A stretch of 64,000 bases of DNA, taken from assembly GCF_014651635.1 (NCBI RefSeq), contig NZ_BMXG01000002.1, positions 186,001 through 250,000 on the forward strand, in the 5' to 3' direction. Below the pieces are notes generated by a model that worked only from the letters and a program-made list of their open reading frames with translations, had not been told where the DNA came from and ran no database searches. The position numbers and the translations under genes are program-made. The stretch is from Cerasicoccus arenae. GTDB lineage: Bacteria > Verrucomicrobiota > Verrucomicrobiia > Opitutales > Cerasicoccaceae. Shown piece by piece: positions 17,286 through 25,210 of the stretch. Positions within the stretch are counted from its first letter, which is position 1. Each line of letters starts with the position of its first letter.

Positions 17286-17831
17286 CTAGACGTTTTCGAT
17301 TAGCACGAGAGTTCCACAGGGAGTGGTGTCGAATAGTTCGATGGCGTCAACGTTGCTGAGGAGGATGCAGCCATGGCTGTTGGGCGTGCCCAGACGGTCC
17401 TCCTGATTTGTGCCGTGCAGGTAAATGTAGCGGTCGTGGGTGTCGATTCCTGAGCCGACATTGACACTGTTTTCCAGCCCGCGCAGCCAAAGGATACGCG
17501 TGGTAATCAGGTTTTCCTCGTTCTCTGAGGCGTCCTGCTGATAGCAGTTTTTTCCAGTGGGAACGCGACCTTTGAGGACGGTGCCAGTGGGGAGATTATC
17601 GCCGATTTTCTCGTCTATCTGGTGGAGTCCAGTCGGGGTGCCGAGGGAGTTTTCGACGCAGCTCGGCGGCTGGCGGGATGTTGAAACGGTGTAGGTTTTG
17701 CGATGCTTTTCATCGATGTAGGCGTAAAGTTTTTGCTCGCCAATCGAGACGTAAAACGCATGTTCGGTGGGTTTCACTTGGCGCTGTTTGCAAACTGCAA
17801 GAATGCGCTGATAATATGAGGTAACATCCAT
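17286..17831 (-). CDS. L,D-transpeptidase (YkuD-fold) without an export signal
   Basis: 181 aa. The YkuD signature is complete: His139-Gly in YLHGTNQED, then Ser152-His153-Gly154-Cys155, the catalytic Cys. These enzymes form 3-3 peptidoglycan crosslinks or attach proteins in the periplasm. Unusually, there is no signal peptide or membrane helix at the N-terminus, which begins MDVTSYYQR. Its ATG (17829-17831) overlaps the divergent ATG of asd (17830-17832) by two bases, so one of the two promoters must lie inside the other gene. A GTG at codon 19 (17777) is a possible alternative start and would relieve part of that constraint. Either it is exported by another route or it acts on cytosolic murein fragments. 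Confidence 0.82.
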   Translation of the reverse strand: MDVTSYYQRILAVCKQRQVKPTEHAFYVSIGEQKLYAYIDEKHRKTYTVSTSRQPPSCVENSLGTPTGLHQIDEKIGDNLPTGTVLKGRVPTGKNCYQQDASENEENLITTRILWLRGLENSVNVGSGIDTHDRYIYLHGTNQEDRLGTPNSHGCILLSNVDAIELFDTTPCGTLVLIENV

Positions 17832-18858
17832 GAGCTATCGTGTAGGCATAGTCGGCGCAACAGGTGCCGTTGGTCAAGAATTGATCGATCTGCTTCACCG
17901 TCGGAATTTTCCGATGGCGGAGTTGGTCCTTTTGGCATCCAGTCGTTCGGCTGGCAAAACGATCACTTGGCAGGACAAATCTTGGACCGTGCAGGAAGCG
18001 ACTCCGGAAGCCTTTGACGATCTTGATATCGCCATTTTCAGCGCGGGCGGATCGACCTCTACCGATCTATGCCCGGAGGCCGCCAAACGGGGTTGCGTCG
18101 CTGTGGACAATTCCTCGGCCTTCCGGATGGACCCTACCGTGCCACTCGTCGTGCCGGAGATTAATCCTGCCGCCGCGCGTAGCCATCAGGGCATCATTGC
18201 CAACCCAAATTGCTCGACCGCTGTCGCGTTGATGGGCCTGTATCCGCTGCACCGCGAGTTCGGACTCAAGCGCTTTACTGCCGCGACCTATCAAGCGGTT
18301 TCGGGCGCTGGTGCCGCTGCCATGGCTGAGCTGGAAGACCAACTTCGCGCTTGGGCTAAAGGCGAGCCAATGACCAGCAGTGAGTTTCCTTATCAGATTG
18401 CCTTCAATTTGATTCCTCACGTAGACGTCTTCTATGACGATGGCTACACCAAGGAAGAGCACAAGATGCTCAATGAGAGCCGCAAAATTCTTGGCCATCC
18501 AGAGCTGCGCGCCTCGACGACCTGCGTCCGTGTGCCCGTGCTCCGCGCGCACTCCATCGCAGTCAATGCCGAGTTTGAGCGCCCAGTAGATCTGGCGCGT
18601 GCCCGCGAAGTTGTTAGCCTGTTTGAAGGTGCTGAGCTGGTGGACGATACAGCGAGCAAGCGTTATCCGATGCCATTGGATTTCTCGGGCAAGGAAAAAT
18701 GCGGCGTCGGTCGTATGCGGATCGACAGTGCTTTGGACAATGGTTTGGCGCTGTGGATTGTGGGTGACCAACTTTGGAAGGGGGCCGCGCTCAATGCCGT
18801 GCAAATCGCCGAACTCCTCGTTGCCGACAAGCTCGTTACACCGAAGACGACCGTTTAA
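17830..18858 (+). CDS. asd: Aspartate-semialdehyde dehydrogenase
   Basis: Makes aspartate semialdehyde from aspartyl phosphate for lysine/DAP, threonine and methionine synthesis (family knowledge). NADP loop GATGAVG at 9-15; catalytic Cys128 in NPNCSTA; the substrate motif QAVSGAGAAAM near 156; and the C-terminal catalytic His region RVPVLRAHS near 236. Length 342 aa is typical. The start is fixed by the Rossmann strand immediately after MSYRV, so it truly overlaps the divergent L,D-transpeptidase start. DAP supplied by this gene feeds peptidoglycan, so pairing with a murein enzyme makes biological sense. Its 3' end overlaps the opposite-strand GIY-YIG gene by 23 bp. Confidence 0.95.
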   Translation: MSYRVGIVGATGAVGQELIDLLHRRNFPMAELVLLASSRSAGKTITWQDKSWTVQEATPEAFDDLDIAIFSAGGSTSTDLCPEAAKRGCVAVDNSSAFRMDPTVPLVVPEINPAAARSHQGIIANPNCSTAVALMGLYPLHREFGLKRFTAATYQAVSGAGAAAMAELEDQLRAWAKGEPMTSSEFPYQIAFNLIPHVDVFYDDGYTKEEHKMLNESRKILGHPELRASTTCVRVPVLRAHSIAVNAEFERPVDLARAREVVSLFEGAELVDDTASKRYPMPLDFSGKEKCGVGRMRIDSALDNGLALWIVGDQLWKGAALNAVQIAELLVADKLVTPKTTV

Positions 18859-19132
18859 AAGTGGTCAGTCCGTTGGCTTGGTAACTGGCGATGAGCTGGA
18901 GTTTAGCGGCTTTCGTCAATTGCTTCAGTTGATACTCGGCTTTGCTGGCGCTGTCGCGGTCTGGCATCGGTTGCTGATAGACCAGCTTGAGCGGACCTTT
19001 CCCGCGTAATGCTTTGGCACCGCCTGTAAGCTCGCCGTTGTGCTGACGCAGACGGCGCACGGTATCCGTGCTGATACCAGTATACAACTGCCCAGTCGCG
19101 GTTTCCACCATGTACAAATACCAGTTGTTCAT
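18836..19132 (-). CDS. GIY-YIG nuclease-superfamily protein (UPF0213/YhbQ-like)
   Basis: 98 aa, the size of the single-domain YhbQ group. It begins WYLYMVETATGQLYTGIS, the GIY-YIG variant with Tyr and YTGI, followed by the Arg-bearing helix TVRRLRQHNGE and a Lys-rich C-terminal part. Members are thought to act on DNA or remain uncharacterised; the function is not known here. The gene overlaps the asd 3' end antiparallel by 23 bp. A strong hairpin lies about 90 bp beyond its start (19222-19251). Confidence 0.85.
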   Translation of the reverse strand: MNNWYLYMVETATGQLYTGISTDTVRRLRQHNGELTGGAKALRGKGPLKLVYQQPMPDRDSASKAEYQLKQLTKAAKLQLIASYQANGLTTFKRSSSV

Positions 19133-19478
19133 CTCTTCAATTTCACTGAAGCCAATAGGCTTCCGGCGCGAGATTATTCCGCTGAGTGAGTGTGTTGGGA
19201 TGCACGTATCTGTAAAGTGATGCGGGCCCTCGTATGGCTACGAAGGCCCGCTAGTTGACGGCGTCATGGGCGCGCGAATCCCGGCGTCAACTAATCTTCA
19301 GTAGGTGGTGTGTGACAGGAAGGCCTCTGCTTAGTATCCTTGATGCCGCCCAGCGAACAGGGTGTGCTGGTGGATTTATAATGCGTGGCGAAGGGCGTAA
19401 GAGTTCATGTAATTGGATTTGGTTTAATCCAATCATACTCGTTTTTGGCGTAAGCACCATTATAAGCCAGTCCCCTGT
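19133..19478. other. 346-bp intergenic region with two hairpins
   Basis: No coding potential seen. It contains the GC-rich hairpin at 19222-19251 and an AT-rich perfect dyad ATTGGATT-TGGTTT-AATCCAAT at 19412-19433. The latter lies 46 bp beyond the AraC regulator stop and might be its 3' hairpin. Confidence 0.5.
19222..19251. terminator. Strong GC-rich hairpin lacking a T-run
   Basis: GCGGGCC pairs with GGCCCGC, and the inner TCGTA pairs with TACGA around a TGGC loop, with one C/A mismatch between the two stems. No T-run follows on either strand, so it may be a bidirectional RNA-end or a stand-alone structure rather than a standard intrinsic terminator. Confidence 0.4.
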
Positions 19479-20309
19479 TTATAACACTATTCGATTATTT
19501 TTTGAAATCGATGCGTGTTCCAAAAACTGCTGGCGCATGCGGCTTGGCGAGATTTTGAACTTGCGGGAAAATGCGCGGGCAAAGGCGTCGGGGTCTAGAT
19601 AGCCACAGTGTTGGCAGATGGCCTCGATCGGGGCCGTGGTGTTGCAGACCAAGTCCTTGCCGGCTTTAAGTCGAAGTTCCTGAATACGTTTGCCGGGCGA
19701 CTGCCCCCATTTACGAGTGAGACGCCGCGTCAAATGCTCACGACTGATACCCGCTGCCTGGGCAACTTCGTCCATGGTAATTGGCAGATGATAGCGTCGT
19801 TCAATGTATTCTGAAGCGAAAGCAACGGGGTCTCGTTCCGCCGGAATCCTGGTCGCGTCTCGCCAGAGTGACGTGAGGAATTCGTAGAGCAATAGCGATT
19901 CGTGGAAGGGGTCCTTGAATTGGTGCTCTTTGAAGCGCCGGGATATTTCATCGAACAGTCGTGCGGCCTCGGATTGCTGAGGCATTGGTGCCACGCCGCC
20001 AGTCAGGCGCTGCAACTCAGTAAAAATATCTGCGCACTGTGGACCGGTTTGCGCGAGAAAATCGAGCACATAGGGGCCATCGCTTTCATCGGCGAATCCG
20101 TAGCGGGATTGGTCACCATGCCAGAAGAGCATTACGTGGTTTTTGGGTACGAGTGCGCGAACACCGTTTCGCTCAAGAAATCCGCATCCCCGGACGGTTC
20201 GTTGGATGACATACATCGGTTGGCCGCCTCTGGTCGTATTGTCATAAAAATACCGGCGCGAGTTGCGTATTTCACGGTCGGCCCAACTGACGCGGTATAA
20301 TTCAGACAT
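19479..20309 (-). CDS. AraC-family transcriptional regulator
   Basis: 276 aa. The N-terminal half (about 1-165) is an AraC-type cupin-like sensing region with Gly- and His-containing strands. The C-terminal half (about 175-270) has the two helix-turn-helix units of AraC/XylS proteins, including MDEVAQAAGISREHLTRRLTRKWGQSP and the second-helix core YLDPDAFARAFSRKFKISPS. It is divergent from a GH4 glycosidase gene with 83 bp between the start codons, so it very likely controls that gene in response to its sugar. Two perfect inverted repeats lie in the shared region. Confidence 0.9.
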   Translation of the reverse strand: MSELYRVSWADREIRNSRRYFYDNTTRGGQPMYVIQRTVRGCGFLERNGVRALVPKNHVMLFWHGDQSRYGFADESDGPYVLDFLAQTGPQCADIFTELQRLTGGVAPMPQQSEAARLFDEISRRFKEHQFKDPFHESLLLYEFLTSLWRDATRIPAERDPVAFASEYIERRYHLPITMDEVAQAAGISREHLTRRLTRKWGQSPGKRIQELRLKAGKDLVCNTTAPIEAICQHCGYLDPDAFARAFSRKFKISPSRMRQQFLEHASISKNNRIVL

Positions 20310-20333
20310 AAGGAAAGATCACAAATTGCCGGA

Positions 20334-20346
20334 ATATTGTCAATAT
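20334..20346. promoter_or_regulatory. Perfect dyad in the araC/GH4 divergent promoter region
   Basis: ATATTG-T-CAATAT, 25 bp from the regulator start and 47 bp from the GH4 start. Candidate operator; AraC proteins usually prefer direct repeats, so assignment is uncertain. Confidence 0.35.
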
Positions 20347-20365
20347 CGACTACTTGTTTTTTGCG

Positions 20366-20382
20366 TTAGAAATGTGTTCTAA
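20366..20382. promoter_or_regulatory. Second dyad just before the GH4 start codon
   Basis: TTAGAA-ATGTG-TTCTAA ends 10 bp before the ATG at 20393, where a ribosome site would be expected. It could be a repressor site or a leader hairpin; no Shine-Dalgarno sequence is visible there. Confidence 0.35.
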
Positions 20383-20392
20383 TAATTCTTAT

Positions 20393-22573
20393 ATGGCTTG
20401 TAAAATCACCCTCATCGGCGCTGGTTCCGTGGTCTTTGCGAAGACCCTGATCGGCGATATTCTTCAATTTCCTGAATTGTCTGACGCGGACATCTGTCTG
20501 ATGGACATCGATCCGGATCGGCTTAAGGTGGCAGACGTGATGATGAAACGTGTGGCGGCGACACTTGGTGTAAAGGCGCGCATCACTTCTACCCAAAATC
20601 AGAAAGAAGCAATCCGTGGTGCTAAGTATGTAATCTGTACAATTCAGGTGGGCGGCTACCGTCCATCGACGATGCGCGATTTCGATATTCCGAAGAAATA
20701 CGGGCTAGAACAAACCATCGCAGACACGCTCGGCGTCGGCGGCGTTTTCCGCGCATTGCGGACGATTCCGGTCATCAACAGCATTGCCCGCGACATTGCC
20801 GATGTTGGGCATCCAGACTGCCTGTTCCTGAATTACACGAACCCGATGGTGATGAATTGCATGGCGGTCGAACAGGCGGTGGGCATTCCACACGTTGGCC
20901 TCTGCCACTCAGTGTTTGGCACCGCGCGTATGCTCGCCAACCACGCGCACTTGCCATTTGAAGATGTGAGCTACCTCGTGGCTGGCATCAACCACATGGC
21001 CTTTTTTCTCAAGTTCCAGTACAAGGGCCAAGACGCATATCCTTTACTTTACAAGGTATTGGAAGATCCCAGCCGGAATTTCGAGTTGGTTCGCTACGAA
21101 ATGATGCGTCGCACCGGATATTTTGTCACGGAATCGAGCGAGCACCAGAGCGAGTATGTCCCGTATTTTATCCATCATGGCCAAGAGGTTATCGACAAGT
21201 TCAAGATCCCTCTGGACGAGTATCCGCGCCGTTGCGAAGGGATCATGTCTACTTGGAAGGAAACCGAGGCCAAGCTACTTGGTGAGGGCGACGAGAAGAT
21301 GACTGTCAATGCTCAGTCACATGAGTATGGCTCCTACATTATTCATTCGCGCGAGACGAACCAGCAGCGCACGGTTTACGGCAATGTGCCCAACAAGGGC
21401 TTGATCGAAAACTTGCCTGACGACTGCAATGTCGAAGTTCCATGTTTGGTCGATGCGGTCGGTTTGCAGCCAGTGCACATTGGTCGTTTGCCTGAGCAGC
21501 TCGCAGCAATCTGCATGACCAATGTGAATGTGCAACAGCTCGCCGTGAAGGCCGCATTGACAGGGAAGCGTGAACACATCTACCACTCGATCATGTTCGA
21601 TCCGCATGCCTCATCGACGCTCACCCTCGATCAGATTTGGGCAATGTGTGACGAGCTGATTGAGGCGCACCAGAGCGATGGCTTCCTAGGCGAATTTTCT
21701 CCAGTTATCAAGAACACTGGTCGTGGCTATGCTGGCGTCGGCGATCAACTAATTGCACGTGCCAAGCCGCGCGGATTGCGTTTGGATCAACCCAATAGCG
21801 TGTTTGAGTTGGAGCTTGAAATCGATAACCCAAGCAATGCCGGGGCAGCGTTTACGGCCAATCTGGCCTACGAAACCACTGCAATTGAGTTGGATTCAAC
21901 TAGCGTTTCGGTCAATGCGCCGGCGGGCCAAACAACCAAGGTTAGCATTCCGGCCCGTGTGCTGGAATCTGGAGCGAAGGAAATTTCTATCGAGCTGACT
22001 ACCGACGCGAGCAACGTGCTTGCGATCAGCACGAAGCTACGGCCTTACCCGGTGTTGTCCACGAACGCCGAAGGTGCCGCCTCGTTCGAAATCGACCTTT
22101 CAGGGTTCCAATGTGCGACCGGTTCACTTCGCCAAGACGGCGAGCAATTCATCATTCAGGTTCGTGTCGAGGACTCCGACGTACAGAAATCAAAGCGGAA
22201 GTTTTCGCTTAGTTCCTGTGCCGAGTTTTATTTCTCTGACTCCAAGGCCGATGATGTCGCCCATTTCATTCTGTTGCCAGATGGCGAAGGCAATGCTCAG
22301 TTTGTCAATGACGGGCAGGATGTCATTGCTGAAGCGAACGTGGAATACTCGCAGAGCAAGATGTACTACGAGGCGATAATCACTGTGCCGACAAGCTTGT
22401 TGAAGATCGGGCAGGGGCCATTCTTCTTCGATTGCTCAGTCAACCTGATGGCCTTGGGCGACGCGCACTCGGGCGGTCGTTCCTCGATCAGCGGTGGTAA
22501 GAAAGTCTGGGAGGATATGACTCAAGCGCACCTCGTGGACCTTTCGCCGGCACCAGTGCCGGCCAGCGTTTAG
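20393..22573 (+). CDS. GH4-family glycosidase with C-terminal Ig-like and CBM9-like extension
   Basis: 726 aa from the ATG at 20393 (MACKITLIGAGSV); upstream in-frame starts would only add AT-rich residues. The catalytic GH4 domain (about 1-455) shows the NAD loop IGAGSVVFAKTLIGDI, Asn150-Pro151 in NYTNPM, metal-binding Cys171 in GLCHSV and His201 in GINHMAFF. GH4 enzymes cleave by NAD/Mn-dependent redox chemistry; alpha-galactosidase (MelA), alpha-glucosidase or galacturonidase activity is possible. GH4 proteins are usually about 430-480 aa; here about 270 further residues form an Ig-like segment (about 460-550) and a CBM9-like beta domain (about 555-718). No signal peptide, so cytosolic. 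Divergent AraC regulator upstream; strong terminator downstream. Confidence 0.88.
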   Translation: MACKITLIGAGSVVFAKTLIGDILQFPELSDADICLMDIDPDRLKVADVMMKRVAATLGVKARITSTQNQKEAIRGAKYVICTIQVGGYRPSTMRDFDIPKKYGLEQTIADTLGVGGVFRALRTIPVINSIARDIADVGHPDCLFLNYTNPMVMNCMAVEQAVGIPHVGLCHSVFGTARMLANHAHLPFEDVSYLVAGINHMAFFLKFQYKGQDAYPLLYKVLEDPSRNFELVRYEMMRRTGYFVTESSEHQSEYVPYFIHHGQEVIDKFKIPLDEYPRRCEGIMSTWKETEAKLLGEGDEKMTVNAQSHEYGSYIIHSRETNQQRTVYGNVPNKGLIENLPDDCNVEVPCLVDAVGLQPVHIGRLPEQLAAICMTNVNVQQLAVKAALTGKREHIYHSIMFDPHASSTLTLDQIWAMCDELIEAHQSDGFLGEFSPVIKNTGRGYAGVGDQLIARAKPRGLRLDQPNSVFELELEIDNPSNAGAAFTANLAYETTAIELDSTSVSVNAPAGQTTKVSIPARVLESGAKEISIELTTDASNVLAISTKLRPYPVLSTNAEGAASFEIDLSGFQCATGSLRQDGEQFIIQVRVEDSDVQKSKRKFSLSSCAEFYFSDSKADDVAHFILLPDGEGNAQFVNDGQDVIAEANVEYSQSKMYYEAIITVPTSLLKIGQGPFFFDCSVNLMALGDAHSGGRSSISGGKKVWEDMTQAHLVDLSPAPVPASV

Positions 22574-22598
22574 TTTACGACTTTTTACTCAAAGTTTT

Positions 22599-22654
22599 CA
22601 GGCCGAGGAGTCCGGGGAAATATTCTCCGTGCTTCTTGGCCTGTCTCTTTTAAA
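22599..22654 (+). terminator. Intrinsic terminator after the GH4 gene
   Basis: Long hairpin: CAGGCCGAGGAG pairs with CTTCTTGGCCTG (two G-U pairs), and inside it CGGGGA pairs with TCTCCG around an AATAT loop. The tail is TCTCTTTT. It lies 26 bp after the GH4 stop. Confidence 0.8.
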
Positions 22655-22699
22655 AACCAGCGTTGCGCGGTGCGCGATTAATCTTCTAGTTAGCCGAGA

Positions 22700-23065
22700 A
22701 TGAAAACAGTTTTCGTGATTTTTCAACTGATGGCATTTGCAGTATGTACCTGTATGCTGGTATTTTGCATCATCATTGGCGAAATGGTCAGTGGCACTTT
22801 CAATGAAGTACGAGGCGCTACGGCTATTGAATCCTGGAATGTTGAAATGAGCTCTTGGGTTGGCCAGACCTTTACGGAAGAACAAAAAAATACAACTTTA
22901 GACCGATGGTATTCTATCTACAGGGGAGATGAGGAATTCATCAGTAGTGTTAAGCGATTCTTCAAGACCGGCATATCTGTGTTTGGAGCAATCGTATTTT
23001 TTCAGATGCTCTCTTTCATATTTCTACTTATTAAACCAAAAATAAATGCCCACGAATCAGCTTAG
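22700..23065 (+). CDS. Small two-helix membrane protein of unknown function
   Basis: 121 aa with membrane helices at about 4-28 and 90-113 separated by a soluble loop of about 60 residues (roughly 29-89, rich in Glu, Trp and Thr). Topology suggests both termini on the same side. I do not recognise a family. It lies between the GH4 terminator and ruvC, 40 bp before ruvC, and has lower GC than its neighbours. Confidence 0.6.
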   Translation: MKTVFVIFQLMAFAVCTCMLVFCIIIGEMVSGTFNEVRGATAIESWNVEMSSWVGQTFTEEQKNTTLDRWYSIYRGDEEFISSVKRFFKTGISVFGAIVFFQMLSFIFLLIKPKINAHESA

Positions 23066-23105
23066 GTGTCGCTGAGCTGCACATCTATCCTCTAGATTAG
23101 GGCGT

Positions 23106-23702
23106 ATGGGACGCAAATCTGCACGGTCACTCTGGAGCGCCAAGCTGGCGGGGCAGGGCGTGGCATCACCGGAATCCAGTGATGCCGCTGTTGAGCAGCA
23201 CTTTGCCGCACGGCGTGAACCTTTTGATGGCTTGGTGTTGGGAGTGGACCCAAGTCTTCGCGGTACTGGATTGGCTGTGGTAAGCTTCACTCCTGGTCAG
23301 CAAGCAAAACTCGTAGGCAGTCGTACACTCAAGTTTAAACCTGCGATCAGCAAGACCGAGTGCCTGGGCGAGATTGCCCGGGCGGTCACGGAGATACTTG
23401 ACGCAGAGCCGATCACTTGTGTCGCGCTGGAGCAGACGATTTACGTGCAAAATTTTCAGACGGCACAGATACTCGGGATGGCGCGTGGTGCGGCGATCGC
23501 CGTCGCTGCGATGCGTGGTTTGCCTATCCATGAGTATGCTCCGTTGCGTATTAAGCAGGCTGTTGTCGGCTACGGTCGGGCGAGTAAGGAGCAGGTCGCA
23601 GCGATGGTGCGTCAACAGCTGGGATTGTTGGCGGATTTGCCATTGGACGAAGCAGACGCCGCCGCGACAGCCATTTGCCACGCGCTCACGGGCCCGCGTT
23701 AG
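23106..23702 (+). CDS. ruvC: Holliday junction resolvase RuvC
   Basis: Cuts Holliday junctions with RuvAB during recombinational repair (family knowledge). The four catalytic acids are visible: Asp48 in GVDPSLRGTG, Glu109 in VALEQ, and Asp181 and Asp184 in DEADAAATA. The basic motif RIKQAVVGYGRASKEQV also matches. Length 198 aa includes an N-terminal extension of about 40 residues before the first RNase H strand, longer than the usual start; no later start codon fits as well. ruvA and ruvB are not nearby. recN lies 1.5 kb downstream. Confidence 0.93.
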   Translation: MGRKSARSLWSAKLAGQGVASPESSDAAVEQHFAARREPFDGLVLGVDPSLRGTGLAVVSFTPGQQAKLVGSRTLKFKPAISKTECLGEIARAVTEILDAEPITCVALEQTIYVQNFQTAQILGMARGAAIAVAAMRGLPIHEYAPLRIKQAVVGYGRASKEQVAAMVRQQLGLLADLPLDEADAAATAICHALTGPR

Positions 23703-23757
23703 TGGCGATGGAAATTAGCTTTACGCTGATCGGCTCTGTGGGCATTAATGAGCCTTC

Positions 23758-24696
23758 ATGGAATGGTATTACGCCCTCAATAACCAGCAACAAGGACCTG
23801 TCAGTGAAGCTGACCTAAGAGGCATGGCGCAGGCAGGCGTTATTCAGCCGGATACGCTAGTCTGGCGACAAGGTATGGCGGACTGGCAGCCATATGGGCA
23901 GGTAGTGGGCGGCGCTCCGGCAAGTCCCGTAGCAGGAGCTTACGCAGAAATACCTTCGCGGATGGATCAATATATGCCACGAGAGTCAAGTGGTACGGGT
24001 GGGCAGACGCCGAATTCCGAGCTGCGCGCCATGGCGCGGCAAGCCCTGAGTGGAGGTTGGGGGCCAGCTGTTGGCTTCATTGTGGTTCTTTGGCTCATAC
24101 ACTTTGGGGTGAATATGGCTTCGGGCATATTGCCCATAGTGGGGGTTTTCGTCCCCATAGTTTTGGCCGGGCCTTTTACGCTGGGTATGATGACCAACTA
24201 CCTGAATGTCTCACGAGGCGGCGAAACGGATTTCGCTAACCTGTTCAGTGGGTTCCAGGATTTTGGCCGGGCATTAGGTGTATATTTCCTAATTCTTTTG
24301 ATGGCATTTGTCGTCATATTTATCGGCGCATTCGTAGTTGTCGCCGCGATGGGGGTCACTGGCGGAATCTCTGAAGCTCGTTTTCAAGAAGCGGATGGCG
24401 TACTGCTAGCCATTATTTTTATCGCAGTAGCTCTATGTGTTGCTTCAGGGTTTTACATTCAGCTCAAGTTTTCGCAAGTCTACTACATCATGGCGGATCA
24501 TCGGGACATGGGCGTGATTGAAGTGCTGAGCACCAGCAGTCAAATGATGAAAGGTCAGCTATTGAAGTTATTCTTCTTGTACTTATCGTTCATTGGCTGG
24601 GCTTTTTTAGCCATCTTTACGTTCTTTATCGGTTATATATTCTTGGTCCCTTATATGATGGTCGCTCAGGCAAAGTTCTACGATGACATCCGCTGA
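23758..24696 (+). CDS. GYF_2-domain integral membrane protein
   Basis: 312 aa. Residues 1-50 are a GYF_2-type domain (WYYALNNQQQGPVS then TLVWRQGMADWQP), a small module common in Verrucomicrobiota and Planctomycetota membrane proteins. A Pro/Gly/Ser linker follows to about 95, and a multi-helix membrane domain of about five or six helices runs from about 100 to 305, of the DUF975/glycerophosphoryl-diesterase-membrane-like type. No function known. It converges on rpmH; the rpmH terminator lies 43 bp after its stop. Confidence 0.75.
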   Translation: MEWYYALNNQQQGPVSEADLRGMAQAGVIQPDTLVWRQGMADWQPYGQVVGGAPASPVAGAYAEIPSRMDQYMPRESSGTGGQTPNSELRAMARQALSGGWGPAVGFIVVLWLIHFGVNMASGILPIVGVFVPIVLAGPFTLGMMTNYLNVSRGGETDFANLFSGFQDFGRALGVYFLILLMAFVVIFIGAFVVVAAMGVTGGISEARFQEADGVLLAIIFIAVALCVASGFYIQLKFSQVYYIMADHRDMGVIEVLSTSSQMMKGQLLKLFFLYLSFIGWAFLAIFTFFIGYIFLVPYMMVAQAKFYDDIR

Positions 24697-24738
24697 CATA
24701 TGCTGGTGTGTCTCGGGAGCCATAAAAACCGGGGCATT

Positions 24739-24767
24739 AAAAAAAGCGGCCCTGTTGGGACCGCTTT
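24739..24767 (-). terminator. Intrinsic terminator of rpmH
   Basis: Read on the minus strand: AAAGCGG pairs with CCGCTTT and GGG pairs with CCC around an AACA loop, with one bulged base, followed by seven T. It ends the tRNA-Val/rpmH transcript. Confidence 0.85.
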
Positions 24768-24797
24768 CAAAAGCTGTGTGACTAGCTGATGGCTACG

Positions 24798-24959
24798 CTA
24801 GCGACAGAGTCGACGCGTGGTCTTGATCAGCGCGAGGCGCTTGCGGCCTTTGGCGCGGCGGGAAGCGATGACTTGACGTCCGCCTTTAGTCTTAGTGCGC
24901 GCACGGAAGCCGCACTTGCGAAGGCGCTTAACTTTATGTGGACGATAGGTAGGTTCCAT
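24798..24959 (-). CDS. rpmH: 50S ribosomal protein L34
   Basis: 53 aa, strongly basic, with the L34 pattern [27 protein letters not shown] and [10 protein letters not shown]. The start at 24959 (MEPTYRPHK) is set by the family N-terminus; earlier in-frame starts would read through the tRNA gene. Slightly longer than the common 44-47 aa, with a C-terminal tail ([10 protein letters not shown]). It lies 21 bp downstream of tRNA-Val on the same strand and has its own terminator. The neighbours usual in many bacteria (rnpA, yidC, dnaA) are absent. Confidence 0.95.
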   Translation of the reverse strand: MEPTYRPHKVKRLRKCGFRARTKTKGGRQVIASRRAKGRKRLALIKTTRRLCR

Positions 24960-24980
24960 GATGAAAAATACTGTTGAAAA

Positions 24981-25057
24981 TGGTGGGAGTAACTGGGCTC
25001 GAACCAGTGACCTCATCGATGTCAACGATGCGCTCTAGCCAACTGAGCTATACCCCC
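24981..25057 (-). tRNA. tRNA-Val (anticodon GAC)
   Basis: 77 nt including an encoded 3' CCA. Read on the minus strand the acceptor GGGGGTA pairs with TACTCCC (one G-U), the D arm has GCTCAGTTGG, the anticodon stem CATCG/CGATG encloses TTGACAT (anticodon GAC, Val), and the T arm ACTGG-TTCGAGC-CCAGT is intact. It probably shares a transcript with rpmH. Confidence 0.97.
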
Positions 25058-25210
25058 GGTCTTGGGAAAGGGCAGAAAAAAGAGACTACTGGCACATTGA
25101 GCAAGGTTAATTTTCGCGTTTTTCTAGATTTTTTTTCAGAATGATACTTCTCGCAGATTGTATTGCGGTTTTTATTGCTCCTGATCGTGGACCCGTTGAA
25201 ATGCAGAACC

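Noticed and set aside
18067-18804. 245-aa antisense ORF within asd
   Set aside because: No motif; asd frame is certain.
24789-24977. 62-aa ORF antisense to rpmH
   Set aside because: Mirror frame of L34.
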